From Eriocheir sinensis (taxonomy: Eukaryota; Arthropoda; Malacostraca; Decapoda; Varunidae): a stretch of 64,000 nt of DNA. Positions 1-13,478 of the stretch are shown piece after piece (positions within the stretch are counted from its first letter, which is position 1; every line of letters starts with the position of its first letter). The notes below the pieces were generated by a model that saw nothing but the letters and a program-made list of their open reading frames with translations, did not search any database and had not been told where the DNA came from. The stretch covers positions 1,047,781-1,111,780 of the forward strand of contig NW_026110518.1 of the NCBI RefSeq assembly GCF_024679095.1, in the 5' to 3' direction. The translations under genes were made by a program, and so were the position numbers.

Positions 1-18
1 CACACACACACACACACC
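1..18. repeat. (CA)n microsatellite, cut by window edge
   Basis: Nine CA units open the window; the array presumably continues upstream. Confidence 0.9.
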
Positions 19-475
19 TTGGCCTCGTTGGAGTGGTGAGTGTTTATTAACCAAATGTTTTGCCGAAATAATGTGTTTGTTTCAAGTTATATTTTTCAGA
101 GGGCGTCTCAGAGGAGCTCTTCATGGAATTTGCTTTTTTTTTTTAATTTATAAAAATTAGCTACGGGAGTTAAAGTAATAAATCTGTTATAGATTATTGG
201 TTTGAATTGATTGGGTTCATTTGCAGACATCATTTGTATTTTACATTAATATTTTTGTGAAGGGAAAAAAATGTACCGTTGACACCACTCTGAGGGTCGA
301 GTGGTATCAGGTACGAACGTACGTGAATTGCACTTTTTTTTTTTAAATCGCGTTCTGTTTCTTGTGATAACTTACGAACCCCGTGGGCTTGTCTCGCGCC
401 AGGCTGTGTTCAAACGTGATAGGCAATTAATATTAAAGACACTGCGTCCCTCTGCCGGTGTGTTTTGTTAAGAGA
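19..475. other. No feature recognised
   Basis: AT-rich sequence with short T and A runs. I see no open reading frame with protein-like composition, no inverted repeat and no similarity to the other repeats in the window. Confidence 0.5.
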
Positions 476-553
476 GGTGTGGAGTCGGAGTCGTAACCTT
501 AAAATTTTCTGGAGTCGGAGTCGAAATTTTTTATATCCGACTCCACACTCGTG
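476..553. repeat. Short inverted-repeat remnant with GAGTCGGAGTC motifs
   Basis: The motif GTGTGGAGTCGGA at the left end is inverted at the right end (TCCGACTCCACACTC), and a second GGAGTCGGAGTCG lies between them. This looks like the closely apposed ends of a collapsed DNA transposon. The family is not identified. Confidence 0.4.
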
Positions 554-906
554 ATTGCTTAGTAGGCCGGGTAGACAGGGTAAGGCAGCATTCCTGGCTG
601 CCTTTCTAAAGTAACATCATCTCCCTCTCCTTTTAAAAATTCCTTTCCCTCTCCCCTTCCAGACGCCTCTCCATCCAAAATGTACGAAGTGGATTTATTA
701 TTTTGTTTACCCATGCGCTGTTCCCTTTCCGTAAAAAAAATTAAAAAAATAAAAAAAACTACTACTTCCTCCTTGGTCTCATTTTTCTCATTCTTTCTTC
801 CGTATCTCATTCACCTTCCTCATTGGCCTCTCTCATTCTTAATTATGGTAGAAAATCGTAGCAGTTTTCATCTATTTTTTTAAGCAATGACACCGATTTT
901 CACCGT
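554..906. other. No feature recognised
   Basis: Mixed sequence with pyrimidine-rich and A-rich patches. Short frames on both strands are low-complexity and unsupported. Confidence 0.5.
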
Positions 907-2030
907 CCCGCGACATACAGATGGTTCACACATTCTTCCCGTAACATACAGATGGTTCACACATTCTTCCCGTAACATACAGATGGTTCACACATTCTTC
1001 CCGTAACATACAGATGGTTCACACACTCTTCCCGTAACATACAGATGGTTCACACATTCTTCCCGTAACATACAGATGGTTCACACACTCTTCCCGTAAC
1101 ATACAGATGGTTCCCACTTTCTGCCCGGAACATACAGATGGTTCGGACATTCTTCCTCCTCCGTAACATACAGATGGTTCACACATTCTTCCCTCCCAGT
1201 AACATACAGATGGTTCACATTCTTCCTGTAACATACAGATGGTTCACACATTCTTCCCTCCGTAACATACAGATGGTTCACATTCTTCTCCCGTAACATA
1301 CAGATGGTTCACACATTCTTCCCTCCCGTAACATACAGATGGTTCACACATTCTTCCCTCCCGTAACATACAGATGGTTCACACATTCTTCCCTCCCGTA
1401 ACATACAGATGGTTCACACATTCTTCCCTCCCGTAACATACAGATGGTACACACTCTTCCCTCCCGTAACATACAGATGGTTCACACATTCTTCCCGTAA
1501 CATACAGATGGTTCACACATTCTTCCCGTAACATACAGATGGTTCACACATTCTTCCCTCCCGTAACATACAGATGGTTCACACATTCTTCCCGTAACAT
1601 ACAGATGGTTCACACATTCTTCCCTCCCGTAACATACAGATGGTTCACACACGCTTCCCGTAACATACAGATGGTTCACACATTCTTCCCGTAACATACA
1701 GATGGTTCACACATTCTTCCCGTAACATACAGATGGTTCACACATTCTTCCCGTAACATACAGATGGTTCACACATTCTTCCCGTAACATACAGATGGTT
1801 CACACATTCTTCCCGTAACATACAGATGGTTCACACATTCTTCCCATGACATACAGATGGTTCACACATTCTCCCCGTAACATACAGATGGTTCACACAT
1901 TCTTCCCGTAACATACAGATGGTTCACACATTCTTCCCGTAACATACAGATGGTTCACACATTCTTCCCGTAACATACAGATGGTTCACACATTCTTCCC
2001 ATGACATACAGATGGTTCACACATCCTTCC
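907..2030. repeat. 31/35-bp minisatellite, roughly 34 copies
   Basis: Tandem copies of a unit with core CATACAGATGGTTCACACAT followed by TCTTCCCGTAA. Two length classes alternate: 31 bp, and 35 bp with an extra CCTC before CCGTAA. The 35-bp form is concentrated between about 1180 and 1640, and the 31-bp form dominates both flanks. Point variants occur (CACTCTT, CCCATGACA). Short minus-strand frames across it (CEPSVCYG-like repeats) follow from the tandem structure and are not genes. Confidence 0.95.
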
Positions 2031-2221
2031 ATTCACAGGCGAGGCGGGCGGCAAGCAACAGGCAGTGACGGGAATAGAATGAATGAATGTGCATTGGAAC
2101 CACAGCAAGGATGGTCGAATGAGACAACAGAACCACAACAAGAATGAGGGAGGGAATGAGATACCAGCAGCAGAACCACCACAGCAAGAATTATATACAG
2201 ACCTTACTGTAATGAAATGCA

Positions 2222-2312
2222 TGTGGTAGTGGTAGTAATAGTAGCAGTAGTGGTAGTAATAGTAGTAGTAGTAATAGTAGTAGTAGTAGTAGTAGTAATA
2301 ATAGAAATAGTT
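2222..2312. repeat. (GTA)n imperfect microsatellite
   Basis: Trinucleotide GTA/AGT array with GTG and AAT interruptions. Confidence 0.9.
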
Positions 2313-2334
2313 TGCAAGATTTATAGTAGCAAGA

Positions 2335-3485
2335 GCTTCCTCCTCTTCTTCCTCCTCCTCCTCTTTTACTATATCTTCTCTCTCCTTCTCTTTGCATTTT
2401 CCTCCTTCCTAATATATATTTTCTTCTCCTCTTCTTCTTTGTCTTTTTCTTCTTCTTCTACTTCTTCTTTTCTTCTACTTCTTCTTTTCTTCCTATATTA
2501 TTTTGTCATTTATTTCTTCTTTCCTTTATTTTTCTTCCTTTCTGATATATGTCATTCTTTATCCTTCTTCCTCCTCCTCCTCCTTCTTTATCGCTTCCCC
2601 TCCCTCTCCTCTTCCTATAGGATTCATTTTTATTTCATTTCTCTCTCTTTCCTTTCTACTTTTTCCTCCTCCTCCTCCTCCTCCTTCCTCTTTCCTTTCT
2701 TACTTTTCTTCCTTTGCTCCTTCTCCTCCTCATCCTTCTTTGACCCCTCCTCTTCCTCTCCAAGGATTCGTTTTCTAGAATTTTGTCTTTTTCCTTTCTA
2801 CTTCTCCTCTTCCTTCCTCTCTCCCCCTTTCTGCCCTTTCTTCCTTTATTCTCCTGCTTATTATTTCTTCTTATTTTTTTTTATATTTTTCCTTTTCTCC
2901 GTTTTTCCTCCTCTTCCTTTTTTTTCTATATCTCCATCGTTAGTTTTCTTCCTTCGTTTCTCCTCCTACTTGTCCTTGTCCTCCTCCTCCTCCTCCTCCT
3001 CCTCTTCTCCTCTTGTAATCTTATGTCTTTCTTATACTTCTCTTCCTCCTCCTCCTCCTTGTTTTCTCTATTTCCTTCCTTAATTTTATCCTTCGTTTCT
3101 TCTCCTACTTTTCCTCCTCCTCCTCCTCCTCCTCTTCTAAACTTATGTCTTTCTTATACTTCTCTCTTCCTGCTCCTCTTCCTTGTTTTCTCTATTTCCA
3201 TCATTTATTTTCGTCCGTCATTTATCCTCTTACAGATCCTCCTCTAGCTATAATTTTCTTCATCTGTTCCTCCTCCTCCTCTTCTAAACTTACGTCTTTC
3301 TTATATTTCTCTTTTCACAGTTTTCACTACACCTCCTTTTCTGTTCCTCCTCCTCCTCCTCTTTCTTATTTTCTATGTTTTTTTCCTTTGTTCCTCTCCT
3401 ACAAATCCTCATCTATAATATTTTTCCTTAGTTCCTCCTCCTCCTATTTTTCCTCTTCTAAATCTTCCCTTCTCCTTCCCCTATA
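2335..3485. repeat. Pyrimidine-rich (CTT/CCT)n tract
   Basis: About 1.15 kb of almost pure C/T on the plus strand, with many CCT and CTT runs. Long plus-strand frames here encode only S/F/L/P low-complexity strings and are composition artefacts. Such mirror-like polypurine/polypyrimidine DNA can form triplex structures; that is general knowledge, not shown here. Confidence 0.9.
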
Positions 3486-3879
3486 ATTTGCATGCAAGAG
3501 AAAGTATATTAAGGCATGGGTGTATATTGAACAGATGCATTAGTTTTGTCATTCTTGTGTATTTCCATGACAGATAATACTAATAACAATAATAATAATG
3601 TTTCACTAGTCTCGTACGTGCACTGAGGAAACCCAGGCCTTCAGAGTACAAGCCAGGGCAGCAAGCGAACTCAACCATCGTGCCAGGGGCCAATTCTGCG
3701 GCACTACACCTGACGTCCCACCCTAACAGTGTGGACATTGAGGGAATGATGACTGATGATGAGACTAATGCACTTGTTCAATACACTCCTTTACTTTCAT
3801 TTACACTTCCTTCTGCTTCCATATTATACAGGAGGACTATAAGTAGGAGGAGGAGGTTCTGCTCATAAGGGACTCAGTT

Positions 3880-3880
<1 letters not shown>
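3486..3880. other. No gene recognised
   Basis: Non-repetitive sequence with a short AAT run near 3585. A 62-codon plus-strand frame at 3680-3868 has no recognisable domain. Confidence 0.45.
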
Positions 3881-3918
<38 letters not shown>

Positions 3919-4257
3919 TTGCAGCCTATTATGCCCTGGTAGGCTTCTTCCGTGGATCCTGATGGTCGGTCCAAGCCTTATTTCCGGTAGGTCCTGATGG
4001 TCGGCCCAGCCCGTTCTGGCGCAGGCGAGTGTTTAAAGTGGCGCCATCTTGCATTGGCTCATGCTGCCCTCCCAGAGCTCATCTTTGATCCTAGAATCTA
4101 GAGTATGGGTTGATAGGTGGTCTTCTGGACAGCATGTGGGTAGTTTTAAGCCACTCGGCGGCGGCTGAAAAATCCCTGCTTGGTGGCACTGGGCGGATTG
4201 AACTCTGCCTCCTGAACACTGGCCGTGAACAGGCCTTTGACTCAGCCACCGCCTCCC
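3881..4257 (-). mobile_element. tRNA-derived SINE, copy 1
   Basis: Read on the minus strand, it begins with a tRNA-like head whose A box resembles GGTGGCTGAGT and whose B box resembles GAGTTCAATCC. A body shared with the copies at 8202-8501 and 18920-19195 follows (for example GACCACC, GGCAGCATGAGCCAA, GATGGCGCCACT). It ends in about 35 A residues, seen as the T run at 3881-3915 on the plus strand. An A-tailed, Pol III-headed element is the definition of a SINE. The segment CCTGATGGTCGG is duplicated internally near 3958 and 3990. Confidence 0.75.
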
Positions 4258-4396
4258 CCAACTTTTATTGCAAGGGCCGGGTCCATCCCCAGCAGTGAGG
4301 CACACACTTTGAGATTTTAAACTGTTATTGCCACGTCACTGATGCTTCACGAATTCAAATATACAAGAAAAAGATGAGTGGCAAGCACAACACACA

Positions 4397-4541
4397 CTCT
4401 CTCTCTCTCTCTCTCTCTCTCTCAGGGGCCTAGACTCAAGCCATTTTTTTCTATCATTTATTTATTTACTTAATACTAATACAAATTTAATCTCTTCACC
4501 AAAGTCTGAGTTGGGAAAAGGAATCTCTCTCTCTCTCTCTC
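4397..4541. repeat. Two short (CT)n arrays
   Basis: CT runs at about 4397-4423 and 4525-4541 separated by unique AT-rich sequence. Confidence 0.85.
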
Positions 4542-4714
4542 ATGGAAATACTAATATATTTTGATTTGATGTAAGGGATATGTCTCGTATGCTTGAAATG
4601 CTCTCATTCCTGACGCACCAATTTTAAAGCTTCCCACAGCAGTTTATGTCACTGTTTGGCTGCCCTGGGAACTGTCACTGTCTGGCTGGCACTAAGACGA
4701 TGCTGTCACCGTTA

Positions 4715-4985
4715 ACCCCTTAACTGCGGATTTCCTATAAGAAGACCTCACCAAGCAACAGGAATGGAACAAAAAGTGGCGGCTACAATCCAATGAAGAA
4801 AAATGTAAAGTACTGCACCTTGGGAGGGGATATCCAGCATACCAATGCCACATGGGAAGCCACATGGGAAACACTCCACTATCCACCATAGAGGCAGAGG
4901 AAGACCTGGGAGTATATGTTATCAGGCTACTAGTGAAAGCCAGATCTGTGCCAATCGCAGCGGACGTGTTAGCAGGGCACTGATT
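4715..4985 (+). pseudogene. LINE reverse-transcriptase fragment (C-terminal RT segment)
   Basis: Plus-strand translation in broken frames gives the RT palm/thumb border pattern found in CR1/jockey-type LINEs: LQEWNKKW-like, then EEKCKVLHLG, then EAEEDLGVYV. The same family recurs at 18085-18475, 19826-20310 and 20640-21195. Here the 33-residue cassette is present once. No catalytic ADD motif is retained, so this is a short dead fragment. Confidence 0.6.
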
Positions 4986-5164
4986 AGGGTGGGTGTCTGC
5001 AGCCAGGCATGGGCGGCAGATTGACCTCATGTGTGGACGTGGGAAATTTGTCCACATTGGGTCAAATCTGGCGCCCAAGCCTGGCTGCACACACCTGATC
5101 AGTGACCTCCAGTGAGTGGCACTTTAGGAGCAGCCTGATAGTGACAGTGCAATGCTGAGTGACA

Positions 5165-7040
<1,876 letters not shown>

Positions 7041-7044
7041 TTTG

Positions 7045-7132
7045 TTTTTTGTGTGCCCTTGAACTGTCTCCTTTGCTGTAAAAAAAAAAATAATAAATAA
7101 AAAAAATAAAATAATAAAATAAAATAAAATTC
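7045..7132 (+). mobile_element. Jockey-like LINE 3' tail, 5'-truncated copy
   Basis: The string GCCCTTGAACTGTCTCCTTT followed by GCTGTAAAAA matches the 3' end of the long LINE at 23845-26662 (GCCCTTGAGCTGTCTCCTTA, then GCTGTAAAA). Only the last tens of bases and an impure A-rich tail remain, as expected from premature termination of target-primed reverse transcription. Confidence 0.7.
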
Positions 7133-7139
7133 ACAAGGC

Positions 7140-9075
7140 ACAGATTTCTTTCTCTTTCCTTTTTCCTCTTCTTCCTTCTTTCCTCTTGTCCTTGTCCGCT
7201 TTTATCGCCCGGTTAGTGGTAGCAGTAATGGTAGTTCTTTCCTCTTTCCTACATAATTTCCATGCAGTGTTTCCATGCTGCATGGTTCTTTTTCCTTTCC
7301 TGCCAGCTTTGGCTGGAGGGATGGGGGGGTGGGGAAGAGCCTTCGCCTTTGCTGTCCTTCATCTTCCACCTTTGATTAGATGGTTAGTGTAGCTTGTCAC
7401 AAACAGCCTTGTAAGGACCAGCAGGTCTGCTGTTGTTTGTTCTTCCTTTGTGTTCCATTGTGTTCTCCTTCAGCAGTGCCACCATTCTGTAGGTTAGTAA
7501 GTGCTTCTTCTTGTTGTAATTGACTGTTTGTTCTCTTCCCTCCATTACTTTGCCTTCCTTCAGCTTCTTCACGGCCCAAAATCACAAGGCACAGATTTCT
7601 TTCTCTTTTATTTTTCCTCTTCCTTCTTCTCCTTCAGCAGTGCCACCATTCTGTAGATTAGTAAGTGCTTCTTCTTGTTGTAATTGACTGTCTGTTCTCT
7701 TCCCTCAAGGTCCTGCCATTACCTTGCCTTCCTTCAGCTTCTTCACAGCCCAAAATCACAAGGTACATATTTCCTTCTCTTTCCTTTCTTCCTCTTCCTT
7801 CTTATTCTTCAGCAGTGCCACCATTATAAGGACTATTAAGTGCTTCTTCTTGTCGTAACTGTCCATTCCCTTTCCTTCAGTCTCTTCATGTGTCTCTTTT
7901 TCTGTGTTTTCTCTCTTCCATTGTAGCTGCAGATTTCTTTATCTTTCATTTTTATCCTCTTCCTCCTTCTGCTCCTTCACCATTTTTATCCTCTTCCTCC
8001 TTCTGCTCCTTCACCATTTTTATCCTCTTCCTCCTTCTGCTCCTTCACCATTTTTATCCTCTTCCTCCTTCTGCTCCTTCACCATTTTTATCCTCTTCCT
8101 CCTTCTGCTCCTTCACCATTTTTATCCTCTTCCTCCTCCTGCTCCTTCACCAGTGCCACAGAATTCTTCCTCTTTTCATTTTTCCTCTTCCTTCTCCTCT
8201 GCCTATAGCACCAGTAGGCTCTCTCGAGGGACCACTTGGAAGACCCCAGTCCGTTCATGGCACAGGCGAATTTAATTTATAGTGGCTGCTGTGATGTATG
8301 ACTCTGCTTGGACCATGCTGCCCACCTCTTGACCTCTTGACCGAAGTCGCTGAAGTCAGGGTTGATTGAAGACCTGGGCAGCATGTGGGTAATATTCCAC
8401 CACTCGCCGATGGTTAAGAATTGTCAGTGTCTTGCGGAGGGACTTGAGCCTGGGTCCTTGGGGTCATGGCATCCAGGCACCGACCACTCAGCCATCGTCA
8501 GTAAGTGTTTTTCTTTGTTCAAACCTGCAGTGTGTTCCTTCTAAGTTCAACACACACAAGCCACACTACACTCCCTCTGTTTTGTCTTCTTGCTCTTCCT
8601 TTCACTAGTGCTGTCATTGTGAGGTAAGCATTTCTTCCTGTTCAAACCCTGTAGTGTGTGCCTCCATAAGTTTAACACACACAAGCCGCACAACTCCCTG
8701 TTCCACCTTCTTGCTCTTCCTTTCACTAGTGCTGTCATTGTGAGGGGTAACTAGTGTTTTCTTCTTCCTTCATGTTCTATCTGTCCCTGTTCTTCCTCTA
8801 AGGTACGGCCACTTCATCGCCTCCCTTCAGCTTCTTCTTCTTCCCTCTCCTTCGGGTTTGTTTCCTCATGTCAATACTTGAGCCAACACTGCCACTGTGA
8901 GGGGTAACTAGTGCTTTTTCATGTTCTATCTGTCCCTGTTCTTCCTCTAAGGTACGGCCACTTCATCACCTCCCTTCAACTTCTTCCCTCTCCTTTGGGT
9001 TTGCTTCCTGTTTCCTCACATCAGTACTTGAGCCACTGCTGCCATTGTGAGGGGTAACTAGTGTTTTTTCATGTG
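7140..9075 (-). repeat. Degenerate tandem coding-like modules
   Basis: Minus-strand translation of successive blocks near 7480, 7660, 7830, 8600, 8740 and 8900-9060 repeatedly gives variants of one motif: QEEALTNLQNGGTAEG, QEEALNSPYNGGTAEE, and NDSTSERKSKK followed by a VCV stretch. The DNA units repeat at roughly 150-170 bp with strings such as CTTCTTCTTGTTGTAATTGA and AGGTACGGCCACTTCATC. Frames are broken between units. The array is continuous with the open frame at 9076-9646, so it is most likely its decayed extension or 3' region. A SINE interrupts it at 8202-8501. Confidence 0.5.
8202..8501 (-). mobile_element. tRNA-derived SINE, copy 2
   Basis: The minus strand starts with GATGGCTGAGTGGTC, a near-consensus Pol III A box, followed by GGCTCAAGTCC as B box. 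The body is shared with copies 1 and 3 and it ends at CTACTGGTGCTATAGGC. The poly-A tail is degraded. The head resembles Ser/Leu-type tRNAs, judged only from the A-box wording. Confidence 0.7.
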
Positions 9076-9646
9076 CTATTCATCCCTGTTCTTCCTCTTA
9101 GGTACAGCCGCTTCATCGCCTCCCTTCAACTTCTTCTTCTTCCCTCTCCTTCGAGTTTGCTTCCTCTGCTTCCTCACGTCGGTACTTGAGCCAGAACCAC
9201 CATTCGTGAGGCCATTAAGTGCTTCCTCCTGCTTCTCCTGTACAGTTCCTTCCTCTTCCTCCCCAGCCTGAGACACACACACCTCACCTCTCCTTCTCTT
9301 TGTCCTTGAACCCTTACTGACACCACCGTTCTGAAGGCCATTGGGTGATTCCTCCTGGTGTGATAATACACTGTCTACCTTCCCAGCCTGAAACACACAA
9401 ACCACACCTCGCCTCTTTGTCCTTGAACCCTCACTGACACCATCGTTCTGAAGGCTATTGAGTGATTCCTCCTGGTGTGATAATGTGGCGTCTTCCTTCC
9501 CAGCCTGAGACACACACACCACACATTTCTTTTTCTTCTTTTTCCCTGCAGTGGTGTTGGTGTTGGTGTTGTCTGGCAGGGAGCACGGCACGGCTACAAT
9601 GGTTCCGTCGGCGCACCGTTCCTTCAACTTGGACTCCTCCAAATAC
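9076..9646 (-). CDS. Possible exon of unrecognised Lys/Glu-rich repeat protein
   Basis: An open minus-strand frame of about 190 codons, preceded by a splice-acceptor-like CACTTTCCAG at 9647-9656 and ending in a stop at 9076. The N-terminal part (YLEESKLKERCADG, then IVAVPCSLPDN) is not low-complexity. The rest is three imperfect modules of the type HQEESLNSLQNDGVSEGS, ending in K/R-rich stretches that resemble nuclear or nucleolar localisation signals. I recognise no family. An unspliced reading would extend to an ATG near 9723, but the acceptor suggests the upstream part is intronic. It could equally be a decayed copy of a repeat gene. Confidence 0.35.
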
Positions 9647-9689
9647 CTGGAAAGTGCCGAGGTGTGAGAATGTGGTTTGGTGAGGGAAA

Positions 9690-9867
9690 GGATGTATGCC
9701 TCCCCCTCTTCCCTTTCCAACACTTTTTGTCCCCTCTTATCTCTCTTTCCCCTTCCTCTTCCTTCCTCCTTTATTTTCTACTCTTCCTTTTCCTTCACTT
9801 TCCTTTCCATTACTTTTCATCCACTTCTCTCTTTCCCTCTCTCCTTCCATTCTCTCTCTCTTCCCTC

Positions 9868-9935
<68 letters not shown>

Positions 9936-10120
9936 TTTCCTTCCTTCCCTTCACTTCCCTTCTCTCTCTTCCCCTTCCTCTTCCTTCCTTTCCTTCCCTT
10001 CCCTTTCAATCACCTTCTCTCTCTCTCTCGTCCCTTTCCTCCCTTCCCTTTCTTCCTTACTTTCCCCTTACTCCCTTTCCTTTATATTCTCCTGGGAGGG
10101 AGGGAAGGAATGGGGGGGAA
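9690..10120. repeat. Pyrimidine tract with (CT)n core
   Basis: C/T-rich plus strand with a pure CT block at about 9874-9932. All three long plus-strand frames here are composition artefacts. Confidence 0.9.
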
Positions 10121-10157
10121 TTGAGGCGGCCAAAGTCTCCTATCCCTGTGGCTCTGT

Positions 10158-10907
10158 CAGTGGCGTCGTGGGGTTGTTGGTGCCCGGGGGCAAAGTCTAT
10201 TATGGCGCCCCCAAAGGGGGGGAGGGCTCCTTTCATTTGAGTGTACTAATCTTGGCAGGAAATGTTTGCCTTTATTATTTCATATATACTGTGTTGAAAA
10301 CAAAGCATTATAATTTGCATAATAATATTCTGGAATGATAGAACACAAACCGAATTCGCAAACTAGAATAGTTTATTTTACAAATAATAGATATAATTAA
10401 TTAATTATTAGCCCTCATAAATAAATTCCAAAATGTTGATAAGATAAATAAAATGTAGACTATAGTAAGGCATCACAGCAGCCACTAACTCTTAATAACC
10501 AAAGACAAATGGCAAATTAAAGATATGACTAAAATAGGAGATAAACATTAGGAAAAACAGGGGCTGAGAAAATCATGAAAATGTACAAATTGTTGCCAGC
10601 ATAGAAGTTAATATTAGAAAAAAATGTATTTTGTGGTAAAGACTGAATAGTTATAATGCCTGGAAAGAAATCTGATAAGAACAAAGATGAATTAGTTCAC
10701 TAATTATAAACCTTACTTTTCTTTAGAGAATGTCTTAGCATGTGGCAAATTAATGAACACAAAAATATTAAAGTGCTGGATGCTTAGGATCAACCATATG
10801 CAAGGAAATAAAATGGTATAAAGCTATTAGAGGGTAAAGGTAATTAGACAGATATTGATAACAGAAAACCAAACCAAAGAAAAGGGTTGACAATGAATTG
10901 AAGGATA
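10158..10907 (-). other. Probable 3' terminal region of the hAT element
   Basis: Starts CAGTGGCGTCG, a typical hAT-type terminus (such termini commonly begin CAGTGGCGTA), followed by G- and C-blocks around GCCCGGGGGCAAAG and GGCGCCCCCAAAG. The rest, up to the transposase stop at 10908, is AT-rich without coding signal and would be the element's 3' untranslated part. I could not find the matching inverted terminus upstream of the transposase. Confidence 0.4.
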
Positions 10908-13240
10908 TCAAGTACTGATGCACGACAATGTATTTATCTTTCTAGCTTTTACAGCTGAAAATTTATCTATCACGTCATCAAAGTTTATTTTGTCTGCGAT
11001 CTCTTGCTCTACACTTAGTAGAGTTAAGGCCGACAACCTTTCTTGCCCCATAGACGTTCCAAGGTGTGACAAGATAAGTTTCAATTTGCTAAATGATCGC
11101 TCACAACTAGCAATTAATACTGCAATGGTCAGCAGTATCTAAGGCCAACCCGAAGGTTTGGGAGAACACTTTCATCCCCATATTGTACAATGACACAAAG
11201 TAATTCCTGTGTGTTAGTGATCAGAACATCATCTTGTGTCTTAAGCAGCATTCTGCAATCTACAACTTCACTGAACAGTTCCAAGCCATCTAAGTCAGTG
11301 TCATAGAAACTTGCCACATCAATGCACCTTTCTGTGATGTATGCTTCATTGGTTGTAGATAGCAACTCCTTAATATCCAAAAGAAAGCCAAACTTTGAAT
11401 CCAAGCTAAGCAATCTGATGAACCGTTTGCCCATTTCATTATGCATTCTGTCAATAGTACCTTGTAGCAGACGTTGCATCTCATTTTCTGCTGAAAGACC
11501 TACATCACCACCAGTTTCACCAGGCAATTTTTTCTTCACTCTACCTCGTCTGTCAGTTCTTACATACCAAGCATGACAGAGCTCCTTTGCTTTTTTGATA
11601 GATGTCCGGCAGATTTCCCCCCGATTAGCAAGGAAATAAACTTGCAACGCCTGGATATCTTGTGCTGCCTCATGGAAATTCATTTTTGGATCCTGCAGTC
11701 GCTTCTGGACTTTGTCAATCTGGGTAAGTAAAATGTTCCAGAAACTTAGTGCAGCAAAGAAATCAAATGCCAAAATTCTGCTCAACAGCTGTGTTGCTTC
11801 ACTTCTGGTATCTGTTGTCTCATTCAAATCACTTCCGATGGTCTCTAAAAGTCGGACCGAATCCCTCGCATTTTCATGTATGGGTCGAACTACATCAGCG
11901 TGTTTCAGATTCAGCTTTCACAGATATAGGCAAATTCTTCTTCAGTGTCTCCCATCGATAGGTCGACCTTGAAAAGAAAACATACACTGCCTGCACAGTT
12001 CCAGAAAATGTGACCATCACCACCTCATGACTAGCGGAATGAACCCCAGCCAAATTTAATGAGTGGTTGTCACAGTTCACATATATTGCTTTAGGGTTCA
12101 CTGTAATAAGTCTTTGTTGTACTCCTTATTTGTGTCCAGACATGACAGCAGCATTGTCATGACACTGAGAACGAGAGTCTTCAAAAGGCAAGTGATCTTT
12201 CTCCAGCTGCTGCATTGTTACATTTACAGTACTTGCTGCATCCTTTTGGTGTACTTGAATAAGTCCAAGGAAACTTTCTTTCACACAAACTGTTTTTTCT
12301 TCATAGTTTATCTCTACATATATTTTGATCTCTGACATTTGTTCCCTGTGTGCAGCATCTGGAGTTGAATCAAGCATTATACCGTAATACTCAGCTCTTC
12401 GGATGTCACTCAGTAAAGTGCTTCCAGCAGTAGATGCAATAATCTGGATGAATTCATTGTGGACTTCAGCAGACAAATATGAAGGGGACCTTGGATTTTG
12501 ACAGACATAGTCCAGATGATTTTTCATGACAGGATCAAACTCTGCAACTAGTTTTAAAAGGCCTCTGAAATTTCCAATACTATTTTCATCTGTTTCAGTG
12601 CAGGTTATATTCTCTCTGTTACCTCTCAGTGCTAAATTTTGTTTGGACAGATATCTAATACAGTGCAGAATTCTCTTGAGGGTTTGTCGCCACTATTCCT
12701 TCTCTGTGGCAATCTGCCCTTGAAGCTGTTTGTCAATTAGTCCTTCCTTTTCAACAAGGCGCCTTTCCATTTCCTTCCATCAGGTGAAAGAATCACGATG
12801 TCTCTGATTATTTTCATGTGCAATGATTTTTTCTGGCTTTTTCCAGCTGCTAAAACCTCCCTCTAGCTCTAGGGAAGAACAATGGCTGGCAGTCTCTGTC
12901 GAGGGAAACAGTAGGCACGAGAAGCAAAACACTGCACTTTTGACAGCTGAATAGACTAACCAAGACCAAAGCACTTCTCCTTTTCCTTTGCCAAGGCGTT
13001 TTTTGAACCATGCTGTCATTGACCGCTTGTTTTAACTGCAAACGCCCCGGACATATACTGGAAAACACTTGAGCCTCTCATTAAAATTTCTGTCTGCAAT
13101 GCATCTGATATAGTCACCTTCCTAGAGATGTCAAATTTGAGAAATCCAACATCTTGATGCTCAATAACATATAGTATTTTCTTCATTGCCACACCCAATT
13201 CGTCCTGTTGGATCACACCTGACGGTACATCCACTTGGGA
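10908..13240 (-). pseudogene. hAT-superfamily transposase (ZMYM1-like), broken
   Basis: Minus-strand translation gives the modules of TTF-zinc-finger/DUF4371/hAT proteins in order. First is a zinc-finger region with WLVYSAVKSAVFCFSCLLFP. Next is LSKQNLALRG near 12640, then YYGIMLDSTPDAAHREQ, then CHDNAAVMSG, then IYVNCDNHSLNLAG. The hAT dimerisation block CERSFSKLKLILSHLGTSMG with RLSALTLLSVEQE lies near 10950-11110, with the stop at 10908-10910. Decay is visible: stops at about 13016, 12780, 12679 and 12126, and frame changes near 11890 and 11145. The original protein would have catalysed cut-and-paste transposition with 8-bp target duplications (family knowledge). Order and orientation are intact, so this is one insertion, not a patchwork. 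Confidence 0.85.
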
Positions 13241-13270
13241 GGAAACTGAAGATTTTTGCTTGTTTGTCTT

Positions 13271-13474
<204 letters not shown>

Positions 13475-13478
<4 letters not shown>

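Noticed and set aside
907..2030. CRISPR-like array
   Set aside because: Direct repeats are head-to-tail without unique spacers and the context is eukaryotic; it is a minisatellite.
2217..3486. Long S/F/L/P-rich plus-strand frames that look like membrane proteins
   Set aside because: Produced by the C/T-only composition; overlapping frames are all similarly open.
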